Origin: Spisula solida
Lineage: Eukaryota; Mollusca; Bivalvia; Venerida; Mactridae
Assembly: GCA_947247005.1 (NCBI GenBank)
Contig: OX365955.1
Span: 35,505,822 to 35,569,821, forward strand
Length of the DNA stretch: 64,000 bases
Reading direction: 5' to 3'
Shown: positions 22,501-34,000 of the stretch, in pieces
Layout: each line of letters begins with the position of its first letter
Position numbering within the stretch: the first letter of the stretch is position 1
The notes under the pieces: model-generated
Seen by the model: the letters and a program-made list of their open reading frames with translations, nothing else
Told to the model about the DNA's origin: nothing
The model's database searches: none
Position numbers and translations under genes: made by a program

Positions 22501-23724
22501 AACAAGAGGGCCCAAAGGGCCCTAGGTCGCTCACCTGTCGAACTTGACCTAGATTGAGATGGTCATTGTGACCAAGTTTTATACAGATTAGGCCAATATT
22601 GTGACCTCTAGTGACTACACAAGGTTTTTCTATTATTTGACCTTGTGACCTAGTTTTTTACCCCGGATCACCCAATATCAATCTTGATCTAGATTTTGTT
22701 GAGATGATCATTGTGACCGAGTTTCATAAAGATTAGACCAAAATTGTGACCTCTAGTGACTATGCAAGGTTTTTATATGATTTGACAATGTGACCTAGTT
22801 TTTGACCAAAGATGACCCAATATCGAACTTGACCTAGATTTTGTTGTTATGATCATTGTAAGCAAGTTTCGTAACGATCAGGTCAAAACTGTGACCTCTA
22901 GTGACTACGCAAGGTTTTTCGATGATTTGACCTTGTGACCTACTTTTTTACCCCGGATGACCCAATATCAAACTTGACCTAGATTTTGTTGAGATGATCA
23001 TTGTGACCAAGTTTCGTAAAGATTATGCTAAAACTGTGACCTCTAGTGACTACACAAGGTTTTTCTATGATTTGACCTTGTGACCTAGTTTTTGACCCCG
23101 GATGACCCAATATCAAACTTGACCTAGATTTTGTTGAGATGATCATTGTGACCAAGTTTCATAAAGATTAGGCCAAAATTGTGACCTCTAGTGACTACAC
23201 AAGGTTTTTCTATGATTTGACCTTGTGACCTAGTTTTTGACCCCAGATGACCCAATATCGAACTTGACCTAGATTTTGTTGAGATGATCATTGTGAATAA
23301 GTTTCATAAAGATTAATTCAAAATTTTGACCTCTAGTGACTACACAAGGTTTTTCTATGATTTGACCTTGTGACCTAGTTTTTGACCCTGGATGACCCAA
23401 TATCGAACTTGACCTAGATTTTGTTAGGATACTCATTGTGACCAAGTTTCATAAATATTAAGTCAAAATTGTGACCTCTAGTGACTACACAAGGTTTTTC
23501 TATAATTTGACCTAGTGACCTAGTTTTTGACCCCAGATGACCCAATATCGATCTTTTGAGATGATCATTGTGACCAAGTTTCATAAGGATTAGGCTAAAA
23601 TTGTGACCTCTAGTGTCTACACAAGCCAATTGTTGACGGACGGACGGACGGACGACGGACGGACGGACGAAGGACGAAGAGTGATCACAAAAGCTCACTC
23701 TGTCACTTTGTGACAGGTGAGCTA
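22501..23724 (+). mobile_element. HINE-like element inserted in DIRS pol
   Basis: Full-length 145-bp-core family: AACAAGAGGGCCC at the 5' end, GCTCACCTGTC motif, about seven core units, a (GACG)n run at 23636-23675 and a hairpin GCTCACTCTGTCAC/GTGACAGGTGAGC. It lies in an A-rich stretch between the codons for LIE and the Lys-Arg of pol. Any peptide across it is translation of repeat, not a protein. Confidence 0.85.
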
Positions 23725-24288
23725 AAAAGGTGTGTGTATGAAGTTCCGTTTCAGCCACATAACGTAAATCCTCTTTCTGTAGCAATGTATAATGTTTCTG
23801 GCAAGCAACGTCTTATTTTAGATTTAAGTGTACTTAATAGTTACCTTAAAAGGGATAAAGTAAAATTTGAAGATTACAAAATTGCTTTAGAGTACATTGT
23901 TGCTGGAGGATTTATGTATAAGTTTGACCTTACAAGTGGATATCACCATTTTTCTATTAAATCAAATCATCACAAATATCTAGGGTTTTCATGGTATTAT
24001 AAAGGTATGAAGAGATATTTTGTGTATTCAGTAGTCCCATTTGGACTCAGTTCTGCTCCAAGAATGTTTACTAAAGGTTTACGCCCGCTTGTTAAATATT
24101 GGAGAAATAATGGGTTGAAAATAGTCGTTTTTCTAGACGATGGGTGGGGAGTTAATGCCGATTTAACAAATACTCAGAGAGAGGCAGATTTTGTGTTTGA
24201 GACGTTACTGAACTGTGGTTTTTTGGTGAATTTGGATAAATCTATCTTCAAACCAGTTCAAATATTGAAGTGGTTAGGTTTCATTTGA
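23725..24288 (+). pseudogene. DIRS reverse transcriptase domain
   Basis: Contains KQRLILDLSVLNSYL, the motif-A segment MYKFDLTSGYHHF, VVPFGLSSAPRMFTK and the catalytic VVFLDDGWG, followed by CGFLVNLDKS and LKWLGFI. All core RT motifs are visible with both active-site Asp residues in LDD. It stops at TGA after LGFI because of a frameshift: the continuation GVLRIPKRRILDVQQ lies in another frame immediately after. Confidence 0.9.
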
Positions 24289-24299
24289 AAAAGGAGTAT

Positions 24300-24720
24300 T
24301 AAGAATTCCAAAACGAAGAATATTAGATGTTCAACAATGTATACAAACTTTGTTGAACGCATTCCCTGTTAGTACTGCTCGTAAATTAGCGCGGTTAGCG
24401 GGGAAAATCATTTCAATGGCTCCCGTATTAGGTAATGTTGCTTTACTTCAAACGAAGGTATTTTTTAAGATAATAGAACTGAGATACAGTTGGGACGCTA
24501 AAATAGACTTTTCAGAGTGCTTTCGGGTAATTGAATTTTGGAACAGGGTTTTTTCTGAGGAATTTTCTAAGACATTGTTTCATGATTATTTGCCAGTTGT
24601 CGTAGCTTTTTCAGATGCCTCCGCAGTGGCTGGGCAGGTTATATAGAATGTAATAATGTTTCCGCTCATAGACAATGGAGCGATGTAGGAAAAAAGGCAA
24701 AGTTCTGCATACAGAGAATT
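24300..24720 (+). pseudogene. DIRS RNase H region
   Basis: The frame gives GVLRIPKRRILDVQQCIQTL, then ARKLARLAGKIISMAPVLGN, and VVVAFSDASA, where the Asp in SDAS is the expected first RNase H acid. A frameshift at about 24640 moves the reading to GYIECNNVSAHRQWSD, and another near 24705 moves it to SSAYRELLAIRYSLDCF. Three separate lesions in 430 bp show decay. Confidence 0.75.
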
Positions 24721-25430
24721 GTTAGCTATCAGATATTCTTTAGACTGTTTTAAGAAAGAATTCGAAGGTAAACGGGTTATTTGGAACAAGGAGAGTAGAA
24801 ATTGTGTATCAATTATTCAGAAAGGTAGTATGAATTCCGATTTACACATTTTAGCAGACGACATTTTTGCTATTTGTGCGGCAAACGGAATTTCTTTGGA
24901 ACCCACTTGGATTTCTAGAGATAAAAATGAAATAGCCGATAGTTTAAGTAGAATAATAGATTATGATGATTATGGTGTCATGCTCCAGTTCTTCGCATAT
25001 CTAGAAGAGTTGTATGGACCACACGGTGTAGATAGGTTCGCAAATGATTATAACGCCAAGTTACCAAGATACAATTCTTTATTTCTCACACCAGATACTG
25101 AGAAAGTAGATGCATTTTCTGTTAGTTGGGAAAACGATAATAATTGGTTAGTCCCGCCAATTTATTTGATATCAATGGCTTTAAATTTTTTAAAACAGTG
25201 TAAAGCTAGGGGAACTTTAGTAGCTCCTTACTAGCCATCCAGCCCTTTTTTCTGATGTTGTTTGGTAAGGACTCTAGTTTACGTCCTTACATAGTAGAGA
25301 TACTGATATTTCGTAATGCCACAGACATTTATAGGCAGGGTAAGAATACAGAAACTATTTTCGGTTCAGACAAGTTCAACAGTAAAGTGTTAGTCGCACG
25401 AATTGACTGTCAGATTATGGATTAAGATTA
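24719..25430 (+). pseudogene. DIRS RNase H end and methylase-like region
   Basis: LHILADDIFAICAANGISLE and WISRDKNEIADSLSR mark the end of RNase H. GVDRFANDYNAKLPRYNSLF begins the DAM/methylase-like region usual in DIRS. A TAG at 25231 follows VAPY where relatives have Trp; the same frame continues PSSPFFLMLFG to FNSKVLVARID and ends near 25425. Confidence 0.7.
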
Positions 25431-25499
25431 ATGTTTTTTGCAGATCTGTATCAATCTTACATTTTTTTGAATGTTTTATCATAGATTATTTGTATTTTT

Positions 25500-26487
25500 G
25501 CAGATGTATTTGAAATGAAAACTTGGAATGATGTTACTGAACAATCAAGTTTCTGCGCATCCGAGCTGTTCTCAGGAGTTAAAGATGCTTGTATAAATGG
25601 GCGCGAATCTTGAACTGTTAAGAATTACAAGTTGTCATTCAAGACATTTAGTAAGTGGTGTGATAGTTGTAATATGATTGCTATGCCAGCATCGCATGTA
25701 ACAGTCGCTTCATATCTTGTTCATATATCTCAAAACGATACAAGATGCAGTAAAATCAAAATTAAACAACGTATTTTATGCTATTAAATGGATGCATACT
25801 ATTGCTGATGTTAAGAATCCATGTGACAGTAAATGGTTAAAATTATGTCTAGATGGTTGTGTTCGGCCAGTAGCCAAACCAGTATGTAAGAAGGATCCAA
25901 TCACCACGGATATTTTGAAATCATTCTTACAGCGTTATGCTTCTGAGAACAGTTCACTTGCTGATTTGAGAATTAGTTGTTTATTTACATTGACTTTTGC
26001 TGGATTTTTTCGTATTTCTGAAGTTCTTGCCCTAAAAAGGACACATATTCAACTGTTTGATACATATTGTAACATCTTTGTTGATGTGTTGAGAGATGGG
26101 AATCATGTAGTAATAGCCAGAACCGGAAATTCAACTTGTCCAGTAGGTATTCTTGAACGTTATTTATCGTTAGCAAATATTAACTGTCTGTCTTCAGAAT
26201 ATTTATTTAGACCAGTTCAATATTGTAAAGCGAAGAAGACGTATATTCTCAAAACTAATTCGGTTAAACCATTAGCCTATTCTAGCGTAAGAGATATATT
26301 CAAGGAAAAAATGTCGAATTTGGGGTTTGATGCTTCTAAATTCGGGTTGCATTCCTTTCGTTCTGGCGCAGCTACGCTATCATTATCCGTCATTCTACCG
26401 ATTATTGACAAAATTAATACTTGTGATGCTTATATTTGTATTTTCATGGAAAGTATTATGTACAAAAGGGACATGTTTGATTTGTAA
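25500..26487 (+). pseudogene. DIRS tyrosine recombinase
   Basis: The N-terminal SAM-like part is readable as VKNYKLSFKTFSKWCD and HVTVASYLVHIS before a frameshift near 25730. The main frame continues with VFYAIKWMHTIADVKN, FAGFFRISEVLALKR (first catalytic Arg) and FGLHSFRSGAAT (HxxR pair). The region that should carry the nucleophilic Tyr is altered after GAAT, ending KRDMFDL without a clear Tyr. The enzyme would be inactive. Confidence 0.85.
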
Positions 26488-26689
26488 TAATCTTATTACT
26501 ACTAGTTTATAGAATTATAGTTCATGAGAGAAAAATAGTTTTTCAGACACTGCCGTTAAAAATACACATCTTATAATTAAATGTAATAATTTATTATTGA
26601 TATTTTACAGCAGTTTCATTCTAATTAATTTGAAATCAATATGCGCTTTAATTGTAGGGTACGTATCTTTAAATGTTGTTTTTGTTATG

Positions 26690-27115
26690 TGCGTGCTCTA
26701 CAAGTGTTGGAATGACATCACTGTGCTCTACAAGTGGTCGAACGCACTGCCTGTACTCTACAAGTGGCGGAATGCCACTTTTGTGCTATGTAAGTGTTAT
26801 GTGCTCTGCAAGTGGCGGAATGCCACGTTTTATTGTGCTCTGCAGTGGCGGAATGCCACGTTTTGTTGTGCTCTGCAATGTGGCGGAATGCCACGTTTTA
26901 TTGTGTCTGCAAGTGGCGGAATGCCACGTTTTATTGTGCTCTGCAAGTGGCAGAATGCCACGTTTTATTGTGCTCCGCAAGTGGCGGAATGCCACGTTTA
27001 ATAGTGCTCTGCAAGTGGCGGAATGCCACGTTTTATTGTGCTCTGCAAGTGGTGGAATGCAACGTTCTGTTGTGCTCTGCAATGTTGTGAAATGCCACGT
27101 GTGTGCTTTGTGATT
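26690..27115. repeat. 34-bp minisatellite, about 12 units
   Basis: Units resemble TGTGCTCTGCAAGTGGCGGA followed by ATGCCACGTTTTAT. Each contains GTGGCGGAATGCCAC, a 5-bp stem with a 5-base loop. Outer units diverge (CTACAAGTG, GTGGTCGAACG) and central units are nearly uniform. It follows the DIRS recombinase by about 200 bp and may belong to the element's 3' region. The apparent ORFs in several frames result from the repeat. Confidence 0.85.
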
Positions 27116-27847
27116 GGTGGAATGTCAAGTGAGTGTTGTGAAAATGGTGGAGTGATGAATTCAATATCCAGTGGTTTGGCTCCATGGTAACGGAACCGTT
27201 GGACAAGGACGCTGGCTGACTTGTCTCGGAATACGAATGTCGTATCAATGTAAGTATATAAAATTTTTTTAACTTATTATCAAGGCAACGAGTTAAAATT
27301 TGAACGTAAATTGAATCTGTATGTTTACATCGCCAGGTACAGATATATATTATATATACAATGTATATGTACAGTCTGTGCGTTTATAGTTTCTAATTCT
27401 TTCTTTGTTGGCTCGAAAATAGCTGCCAATAATACGCCTTATTCCTATGTTTGTGTTTGTTGTTTTGTTGTTTGTAATGTGTTTAGACAACAGCTTTGAT
27501 AAGTGAATAATAAGGTTACTCACGAATGTATCGTGAGTAAATGGTTTGTATGTGAGTAGACTACAGTGACAAGTGCTCTTCTTTTCAAAGGATTTACCGG
27601 TGCTGGAAAAAAGGCCCAGTAGCTGACAGGGATCCTATTTTTCATGGAAAACTTATATTTTTTCCCCTTAGACTGGAGTATATTTCAAAGAAATTGGTTT
27701 AGAAATGAATATTTACAGCTATTTTCATTTTTGAATGTTGTCAAATTGCGTCTTGGATTTAATGTATTTTTTGTAAGGATGGCAACTGATAACAAAATTG
27801 GTATTCGGATATTCTGTTTGCTAACGGATATCCAAATATCCGTATCA
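27116..27847. other. Unassigned intron 5 sequence
   Basis: Possibly the outer 3' part of the DIRS element (GTGATTGGTGGAATGTCAAG continues the minisatellite theme), then AT-rich sequence with no recognised family. No coding signal. Confidence 0.4.
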
Positions 27848-28775
27848 ATAAGAGCACCGCCTACGAGTGCTGGGCACTTGACTTTCTTGTACTTGATAGT
27901 AACCTTGCTCATCTGCGAGTCAAAAGTCTAAGAGTAACAAGGGCAGATAACTCATAAATATAGGTCACAGAGTTACCAGCCTTGTCTGTATGAACTCCCT
28001 TGTGATAGTGAATAACTATGTTAAGTTTCAAGTGGATATCTTTGATAGTCTTTGAGTAAATGACATTTTTGTGTAAAGATTCATAGAAAAGGGGAATAAC
28101 TCTTATAAAATGCTGTATAGAGTTGTTTTCTCTTGTCAGAAGATGTAGGTCATCACATTCTACAAGTGTACTGACTTTCAAGTTGAAAGCTTTGATAGTG
28201 TTTGAGAAAATTCAGTTAACATGTATAAAATTTGCCACTATTTCTATGTACTATGTCCAAACAAGGGCAGATAACTCAACAACTATTGGTCACAGAATTA
28301 TCAGCCTTGTCAGTATAGGCTCCCCTTGTGATGGTGAATAACTATTTTAAGTTTCAAGTTGATACCTTTGATAGTCTTTGAGTAATTGACATTTTTGTGT
28401 AAAGATGCAAAGTCAGAAAAGGGGAATAACTCTTATAAAATGCTGTATGGAGTTTTTTCCTCTTGTCAGTAGATGTAGGACTACTAGGTCATCACATTCC
28501 TCAAGTGTACTGACGTTCAAGTTGAAAGCTTTGATAGTGTTGAGAAAATTCAGTTTATCTGTAAAATTTGCCACTTTTTCTATGTACTAAGTCCAAACAA
28601 GGACAGATAACTCCATAAATATTGGTCACAGAGTTATCAGCCTTGTCAGTATGGACAGTATTAGTCTTTGAGTAATTGACAGAAAAAATGATTCTGACAA
28701 TAAACTTAACCAACGCACACGCACACGATCCTGTCACGACAATAGCTCTACTTTTTTCTTAGAAAAGTCTAGCTA
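27848..28775 (+). repeat. HINE-like repeat, uninterrupted copy of the 12626-17882 family
   Basis: It starts AAGAGCACCGCC with GAGTGCTGGGCACTTGAC. Three to four units of about 300 bp follow, carrying GGGGAATAACTCTTATAAAATG, CAAGTTGAAAGCTTTGATAG and GGGCAGATAACTC. It ends AACTTAACCAACGCACACGC and an imperfect TAGCTCT.../...TCTAGCTA hairpin. No protein. Confidence 0.7.
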
Positions 28776-30272
28776 AAAATGAACAAAACATCAAGTTTAG
28801 CATGAAATGTAACATAATTTCGCGACCACCATTGTCTTTGAGTATCACTACCAGACAGACTTACCTTTCATGTCTCAGTTTGAGTAGTCAGCTATTTTTC
28901 TTGTTTATTGAATCCTACGAACTGCCTAAATATATATAGTGAACGCTGAACATTAATCTTGAGAACTTATCTTTTTTGTGCATATTTTGCTGGTGTGCGT
29001 AATTGTATGATATAAGGGTAGGTAACTCCATCTGTATCAATTTCTACTTTTGTTTTGTCAAACTGCATGCAGTGATCTCCCTTACTGCTTTGTTGTAGTA
29101 TTTGAAGGTAATTTATCCCTTTTCGTGAAGCCGCACAATTAATTGAAATTAATTGAACCGGGTCTTATTTAATTACTAATTTAGCAGACAACTTGTTCAA
29201 ATCAGGGACTGTTACTAGCATATACCTATAATCTTATAATAGTCTGGTGAAAACAAACTTTAAAATACACTACAGTGATTATAACGCATTAGCCAATCTA
29301 ACGGAGACCCCGTGTGAAAAAAAACAAAACAAAACCCCACAATAAACAAAGTGACACCTAATTGATTCAACTGTTATTGATAAAATTGTTAAAAGATGTA
29401 GTCCCTCGATCTAGGTATTAATATTTATTACCCCTCACTTTTTTTGTAATGTTAATTTCCCATAGACAAACAGGTAGTATTCTTACTATTACGATCAAGC
29501 GGATCAATATACCACGTGATTGAACATTTTTTTACTGTCAGCAGGGTGATAGTACTTTTGTGACAGTACTTTTTTGTCACGTGACATTTTCTTTCTAAAA
29601 CCAATATGGGGGCATGTCCCGCCCGCATAACCATGTTTTTTGTTCGAGTTCTCTATACCAAGCCAAGTATTAGGTGCCGAAAAATATGCCAATAATTTAG
29701 GTGTGTCTAACCTTAGATGCTTTTCGCTACAATATAATTCTTTGGGTTAGATTGGAGGTAGGAGAGACCAATTTACTTTCGCTTTTGCCGATCAGCAGCA
29801 AATTCGTGACTATAAATATTTAGGGTTTTTTAAGTCTCCCCCGATGTCCATAAATTATTTATGTTTTGAACTCTTTGGCGGCTACTTATCATTTCTTCAA
29901 ATTCTTCCACATGTGAGCTCTGCTAAATTAAATTGCATAAAATAATTTCTTGGTTTACAGTAGATAATCGCTGAAAAAAGTTTGGGGTAATAAAATAAAT
30001 AACACATAGCTTTGAGGGTGACAGCCTTCGGCCTTGGGTAACAGTACTTTCCTCAGGCTGACATTTTTACTGTCACCCTCGAAGCTATGTGTTATGCATA
30101 TAACAATAAACAATGTTACATCAATTTGATTCTATTGTTAAAGGTGTTAAACGATGTTGTCTCTCGTTTAAGGTATTGAGATACGAATTTTTCCAAATGA
30201 TATAACGAATGTTCGAATACCAATTTGCTATCCAGATACTTGAAACATAAGAATATCCGAACATTCGTTGCC
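28776..30272. other. Unassigned intron 5 sequence with one hairpin
   Basis: No gene recognised. At 30001-30093 a foldback pairs AACACATAGCTTTGAGGGTG with its complement (30070-30093, one mismatch). An ATG-less stretch at 29504-29692 with TGTCAGCAGGGTGATAGTAC and GTGACAGTAC words looks like a relative of that foldback. Confidence 0.5.
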
Positions 30273-31677
30273 ATCAGAGCCACATGGTATTTGTAAATAC
30301 CAACATCAGAGTCACATGGTATTTGTAAATACCAACATCAGAGTTACATGGTATTTGTACATACCAACATCAATGTTACATGGTATTTGTAAATACCAAC
30401 ATCAGAGTCACATGGTATTTGTACATACCAACATCAATGTCACATGGTATTTGTACATACCAACATCAGAGTCACATGGTATTTGTAAATACCAACATCA
30501 ATGTCCCATGGTATTTGTACATACCAACATCAGAGTCACATGGTATTTGTACATACCAACATCAATGTCACATGGTATTTGTACATACCAACATCAGAGT
30601 CACATGGTATTTGTAAATACCAACATCAGAGTCACATGGTATTTGTACATACCAACATCAGAGTCACATGGTATTTGTACATACCAACATGAGAGTCACA
30701 TGGTATTTGTACATACCAACATGAGAGTCACATGGTATTTGTACATACCAACATGAGAGTCACATGGTATTTGTACATACCAACATCAGAGTCACATGGT
30801 ATTTGTAAATACCAACATCAGAGTCACATGGTATTTGTACATACCAACATCAGAGTCACATGGTATTTGTACATACCAACATCAGAGTCACATGGTATTT
30901 GTACATACCAACATGAGAGTCACATGGTATTTGTACATACCAACATGAGAGTCACATGGTATTTGTACATACCAACATCAGAGTCACATGGTATTTGTAC
31001 ATACCAACATCAGAGTCACATGGTATTTGTACATACCAACATCAGAGTCACATGGTATTTGTACATACCAACATCAGAGTCACATGGTATTTGTACATAC
31101 CAACATCAGAGTCACATGGTATTTGTACATACCAACATCAGAGTCACATGGTATTTGTACATACCAACATCAGAGTCACATGGTATTTGTACATACCAAC
31201 ATCAGAGTCACATGGTATTTGTACATACCAACATCAGAGTCACATGGTATTTGTACATACCAACATCAGAGTCACATGGTATTTGTACATACCAACATCA
31301 GAGTCACATGGTATTTGTACATACCAACATCAGAGTCACATGGTATTTGTACATACCAACATGAGAGTCACATGGTATTTGTACATACCAACATCAGAGT
31401 CACATGGTATTTGTACATACCAACATCAGAGTCACATGGTATTTGTACATACCAACATCAGAGTCACATGGTATTTGTACATACCAACATCAGAGTCACA
31501 TGGTATTTGTACATACCAACATCAGAGTCACATGGTATTTGTACATACCAACATCAGAGTCACATGGTATTTGTACATACCAACATCAGAGTCACATGGT
31601 ATTTGTACATACCAACATCAGAGTCACATGGTATTTGTACATACCAACATCAGAGTCACATGGTATTTGTACACTGA
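30273..31677. repeat. 32-bp minisatellite, about 44 units, containing the exon 5 splice-donor sequence
   Basis: On the plus strand units read CATGGTATTTGTACATACCA plus ACATCAGAGTCA. On the ITFG2 strand each unit contains CTGATGTTGGTATGTACAA, identical over 19 bases to the exon 5/intron 5 junction at 31717-31735. Units at the left carry variants (GTAAATACC, AATGTC, TGAGAG); those from about 31000 to the exon are nearly uniform. All three plus frames are open because the unit lacks stops, which does not indicate a gene. Confidence 0.95.
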
Positions 31678-31724
31678 TTAAGATAGATATGATGTAGAGA
31701 AGTTTTGTATAACATTGTACATAC

Positions 31725-31815
31725 CAACATCAGCAGCTTGCATGACTTTCCCATTTGGTGGTAAATGTTGCTTAAATAATGGCTTCAAATTATCACACGC
31801 TTCATCTTCATGGCT
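31725..31815 (-). CDS. ITFG2: ITFG2-like exon 5
   Basis: Acceptor TGTTATAG at 31816; donor GTATGT at 31724. It encodes 30 codons plus one base, including SHEDEACDNLKPLFKQHLPP and NGKVMQAADV. The recalled human segment is [24 protein letters not shown]. The single leftover G combines with AT of exon 6 to make the Asp of the DVDGDG calcium-loop motif. The donor lies 40 bases from a minisatellite made of copies of that donor. Confidence 0.9.
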
Positions 31816-32054
31816 CTATAACATTGTGATGAGCAATATTTTATATACCAGCAGTTTTACTGATATGCACATAGGGCAAAAAATAAAATATTGTTTGTTT
31901 CCCCTTCCTTCCTAGCCAATTAGGGTTGGTAGGTAGATTGGTACACAATATTTTTTTTAAAGCATTTTTTCTTAATATTTTACTACATCACTATTTTATC
32001 TGATTTTGTACTCTCATATAGTCTTTGGAATTTGACTTGACTCTCAAACTTCTA
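31816..32054. other. Unassigned intron 4 sequence
   Basis: AT-rich; no gene, RNA or known repeat family recognised. Confidence 0.5.
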
Positions 32055-32529
32055 TTAGCATAGTTTCACAGCTGATCTATTGTCTATAAGTATAACCCCA
32101 GTTGTGTGTTTTTATAAGCGGGGAGTATCAAAGAGACGCTCTATGTGTAATACCAACACAAATCTAAAGGACCGATATTGCACGATTTGCTTGCGGAAAT
32201 TTATATATTCAACTCAAGAACCTTGTTATATACGAGGGCCATTCAAAAAATACGTAGACACCATTGATTGTTTAACTATTTATCATCCAATTTTCATCAA
32301 ATTTGGTAGAAATAATGTCCTATCATTAACAAATTAAATCTATATGGAAATAAAGAAAAAATATATGTAATATTTTAAAATATGGTAGTTATAGCAATGC
32401 AAGATTGAGCACACGGGGAAACCCGTCGATTTGTCCTGTCAAAAATTTGTGTTGATAGCTTTGTGCCATCAATTACTGTTCATGTGGGGGAAACCTGTCA
32501 ATAATTTCAGTGTGTATCCTTTGATATTT

Positions 32530-33150
32530 AATGCATTTATAATTACAGCTTTGTGTATTTTCACATAAATGCTGCGTTCTGATTGGATGAAACAGTCATG
32601 TGACCTGTCGTTCATATCCCGATGAAGCAGCTCCATATGCAAATCAATTGACGGACTACTTTTTCATTCATCCTAAATCTAGCTTCATTCATCACCTGGG
32701 ACATGTTAATGTACTTTAGCGTCAAATGAACTGTAATTCCAATTTTATTTGTTAACAATTAAATAATTTTCAATAAGATTTAAATGATAAATTTAAACAA
32801 ACCCGCATTATCCATGTTTTCGTGGTATTTGTCGATCCCGGAAGTCGACGTTCATAACAAAGTTATATTCTAAAATAGCGTAAACGCATGTTTTTCGTGT
32901 TTTGACATCATTCTGCAGAGTCCCTCGTGAGCGTTGCTGCCCCCGCGCTGATTGGTTTTGTTACTTAATTTAACTTCGTTCATCTCCGGGTACAACGGAT
33001 TCCTACGCCACGACTAAACATAACACGATAGGAACAGTTGAGTCCCTATGAAAATTAATAACACTTTTTATTTTTTATTGTAATTATAAGAATTGAATAC
33101 ACATTTTCTGCAGTTCATCGGTGTATGAACTGTCGGGAAAATCACGCCTA
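32530..33150. other. Unassigned insertion inside element D
   Basis: This stretch has no counterpart in element B, so it was added or B lost it. It contains GCGTTCTGATTGGATGA and GCGCTGATTGG words and no open frame. Family unknown. Confidence 0.4.
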
Positions 33151-33155
33151 ATTTA

Positions 33156-34000
33156 AACAAGAGGGCCCTAGGTCGCTCACCTGTTATAGCAGTACTTGCA
33201 AGACCTGTGATTTGACCTAGTAACCTAGTTCTTGGCCCCATATGACGCAATATAGCACTTGACCTAGATTTTGTTGAGATGATAACTCTGACCAAGTTTC
33301 ATAAGGATTAGGCTAAAATTGTGACCTCTAGCGACTATACAAGGTTTTTCTATGATTTGGCCTTGTGACCTAGTTTTTGACCCCGGATGACCCAATATCT
33401 AACTTGACCTAGATTTTGTTGTGATGATTATTGTGACCAAGTTTCATAAAGATTAGGTCAAAATTGTGACCTCTAGTGACTACACAAGGTTTTTCTATAA
33501 TTAGACCTTGCGACCTAGTTTTTGACCCGGATGACCCAATATCGAACTAGACCTAGATTTTGTTGACATGATCATTGTGACCAAGTTTCATAAAGATTAA
33601 GTCAAAATTGTGACCTCTAGTGTCTACACAAGGTTTTTTTATGATTTGACCTTGTGACCTAGTTTTTGACCCCGGATGACCCAATATCGAACTTGACCTA
33701 GATTTTGTTATGATAATCATTGTGACCAAGTTTCATAAAGATTAGGTCAAAATTGTGACCTCTAGTGACTACACAAGGTTTTTCTATGATTTGACCTTGT
33801 GACCTAGTTTTTTACCCCGAATGACCCAATATCGAACTTGACCTAGATTTTGTTGAGATGATCATTGTGACCAAGTTTCATAAAGATTAAGTCAAAATTG
33901 TGACCTCTAGTGTCTACACAAGCAAATTGTTGACGGACGGACGGACGGACGGACGTACTGACGACGGACGAAGAGTGATCACAAAAGCTCACTCTGTCAC
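33156..34000 (+). mobile_element. HINE-like element, 3' hairpin truncated
   Basis: The 5' end is AACAAGAGGGCCCTAGG with GCTCACCTGT, followed by five to six 145-bp core units, a (GACG)n run near 33933 and GAAGAGTGATCACAAAAGCTC. It stops at CTCTGTCAC, so the second hairpin arm is missing. Right after it the element B-like sequence resumes (GCAACGCG), so a deletion spanning the junction is likely. Confidence 0.75.

Larger units (their letters stand above)
20640..26520 (+). mobile_element. DIRS-type tyrosine-recombinase retrotransposon, decayed
   Basis: The domain order on the plus strand is gag-like coiled region, zinc knuckle, reverse transcriptase, RNase H, methylase-like region and tyrosine recombinase. 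This is the order known for DIRS1-like elements, which integrate by a recombinase instead of an integrase. Several stops and frameshifts are present and a 1.2-kb HINE interrupts pol. Terminal repeats were not resolved. It lies in intron 5 of ITFG2 in the antisense orientation. Confidence 0.85.

Noticed and set aside
26597..27113. Cys-rich repeat ORFs over the 34-bp minisatellite
   Set aside because: Open in several frames and both strands because of the repeat; no start context or homologous domain.
28878..28912. Candidate micro-exon on the minus strand with a strong GTAAGT donor
   Set aside because: Exons 5 and 6 already join exactly within the DVDGDG motif, so nothing is missing between them; a chance match is more likely.
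30273..31677. CRISPR-like array
   Set aside because: Units are contiguous with no unique spacers, and the genome is clearly eukaryotic.
30268..31697. Long ORFs of 78-241 residues with Thr-Asn-Ile / Tyr-Ile-Pro-Thr repeats
   Set aside because: The 32-bp unit has no stop on the plus strand in any frame, so overlapping ORFs are unavoidable. They are antisense to ITFG2 and carry no independent coding evidence.
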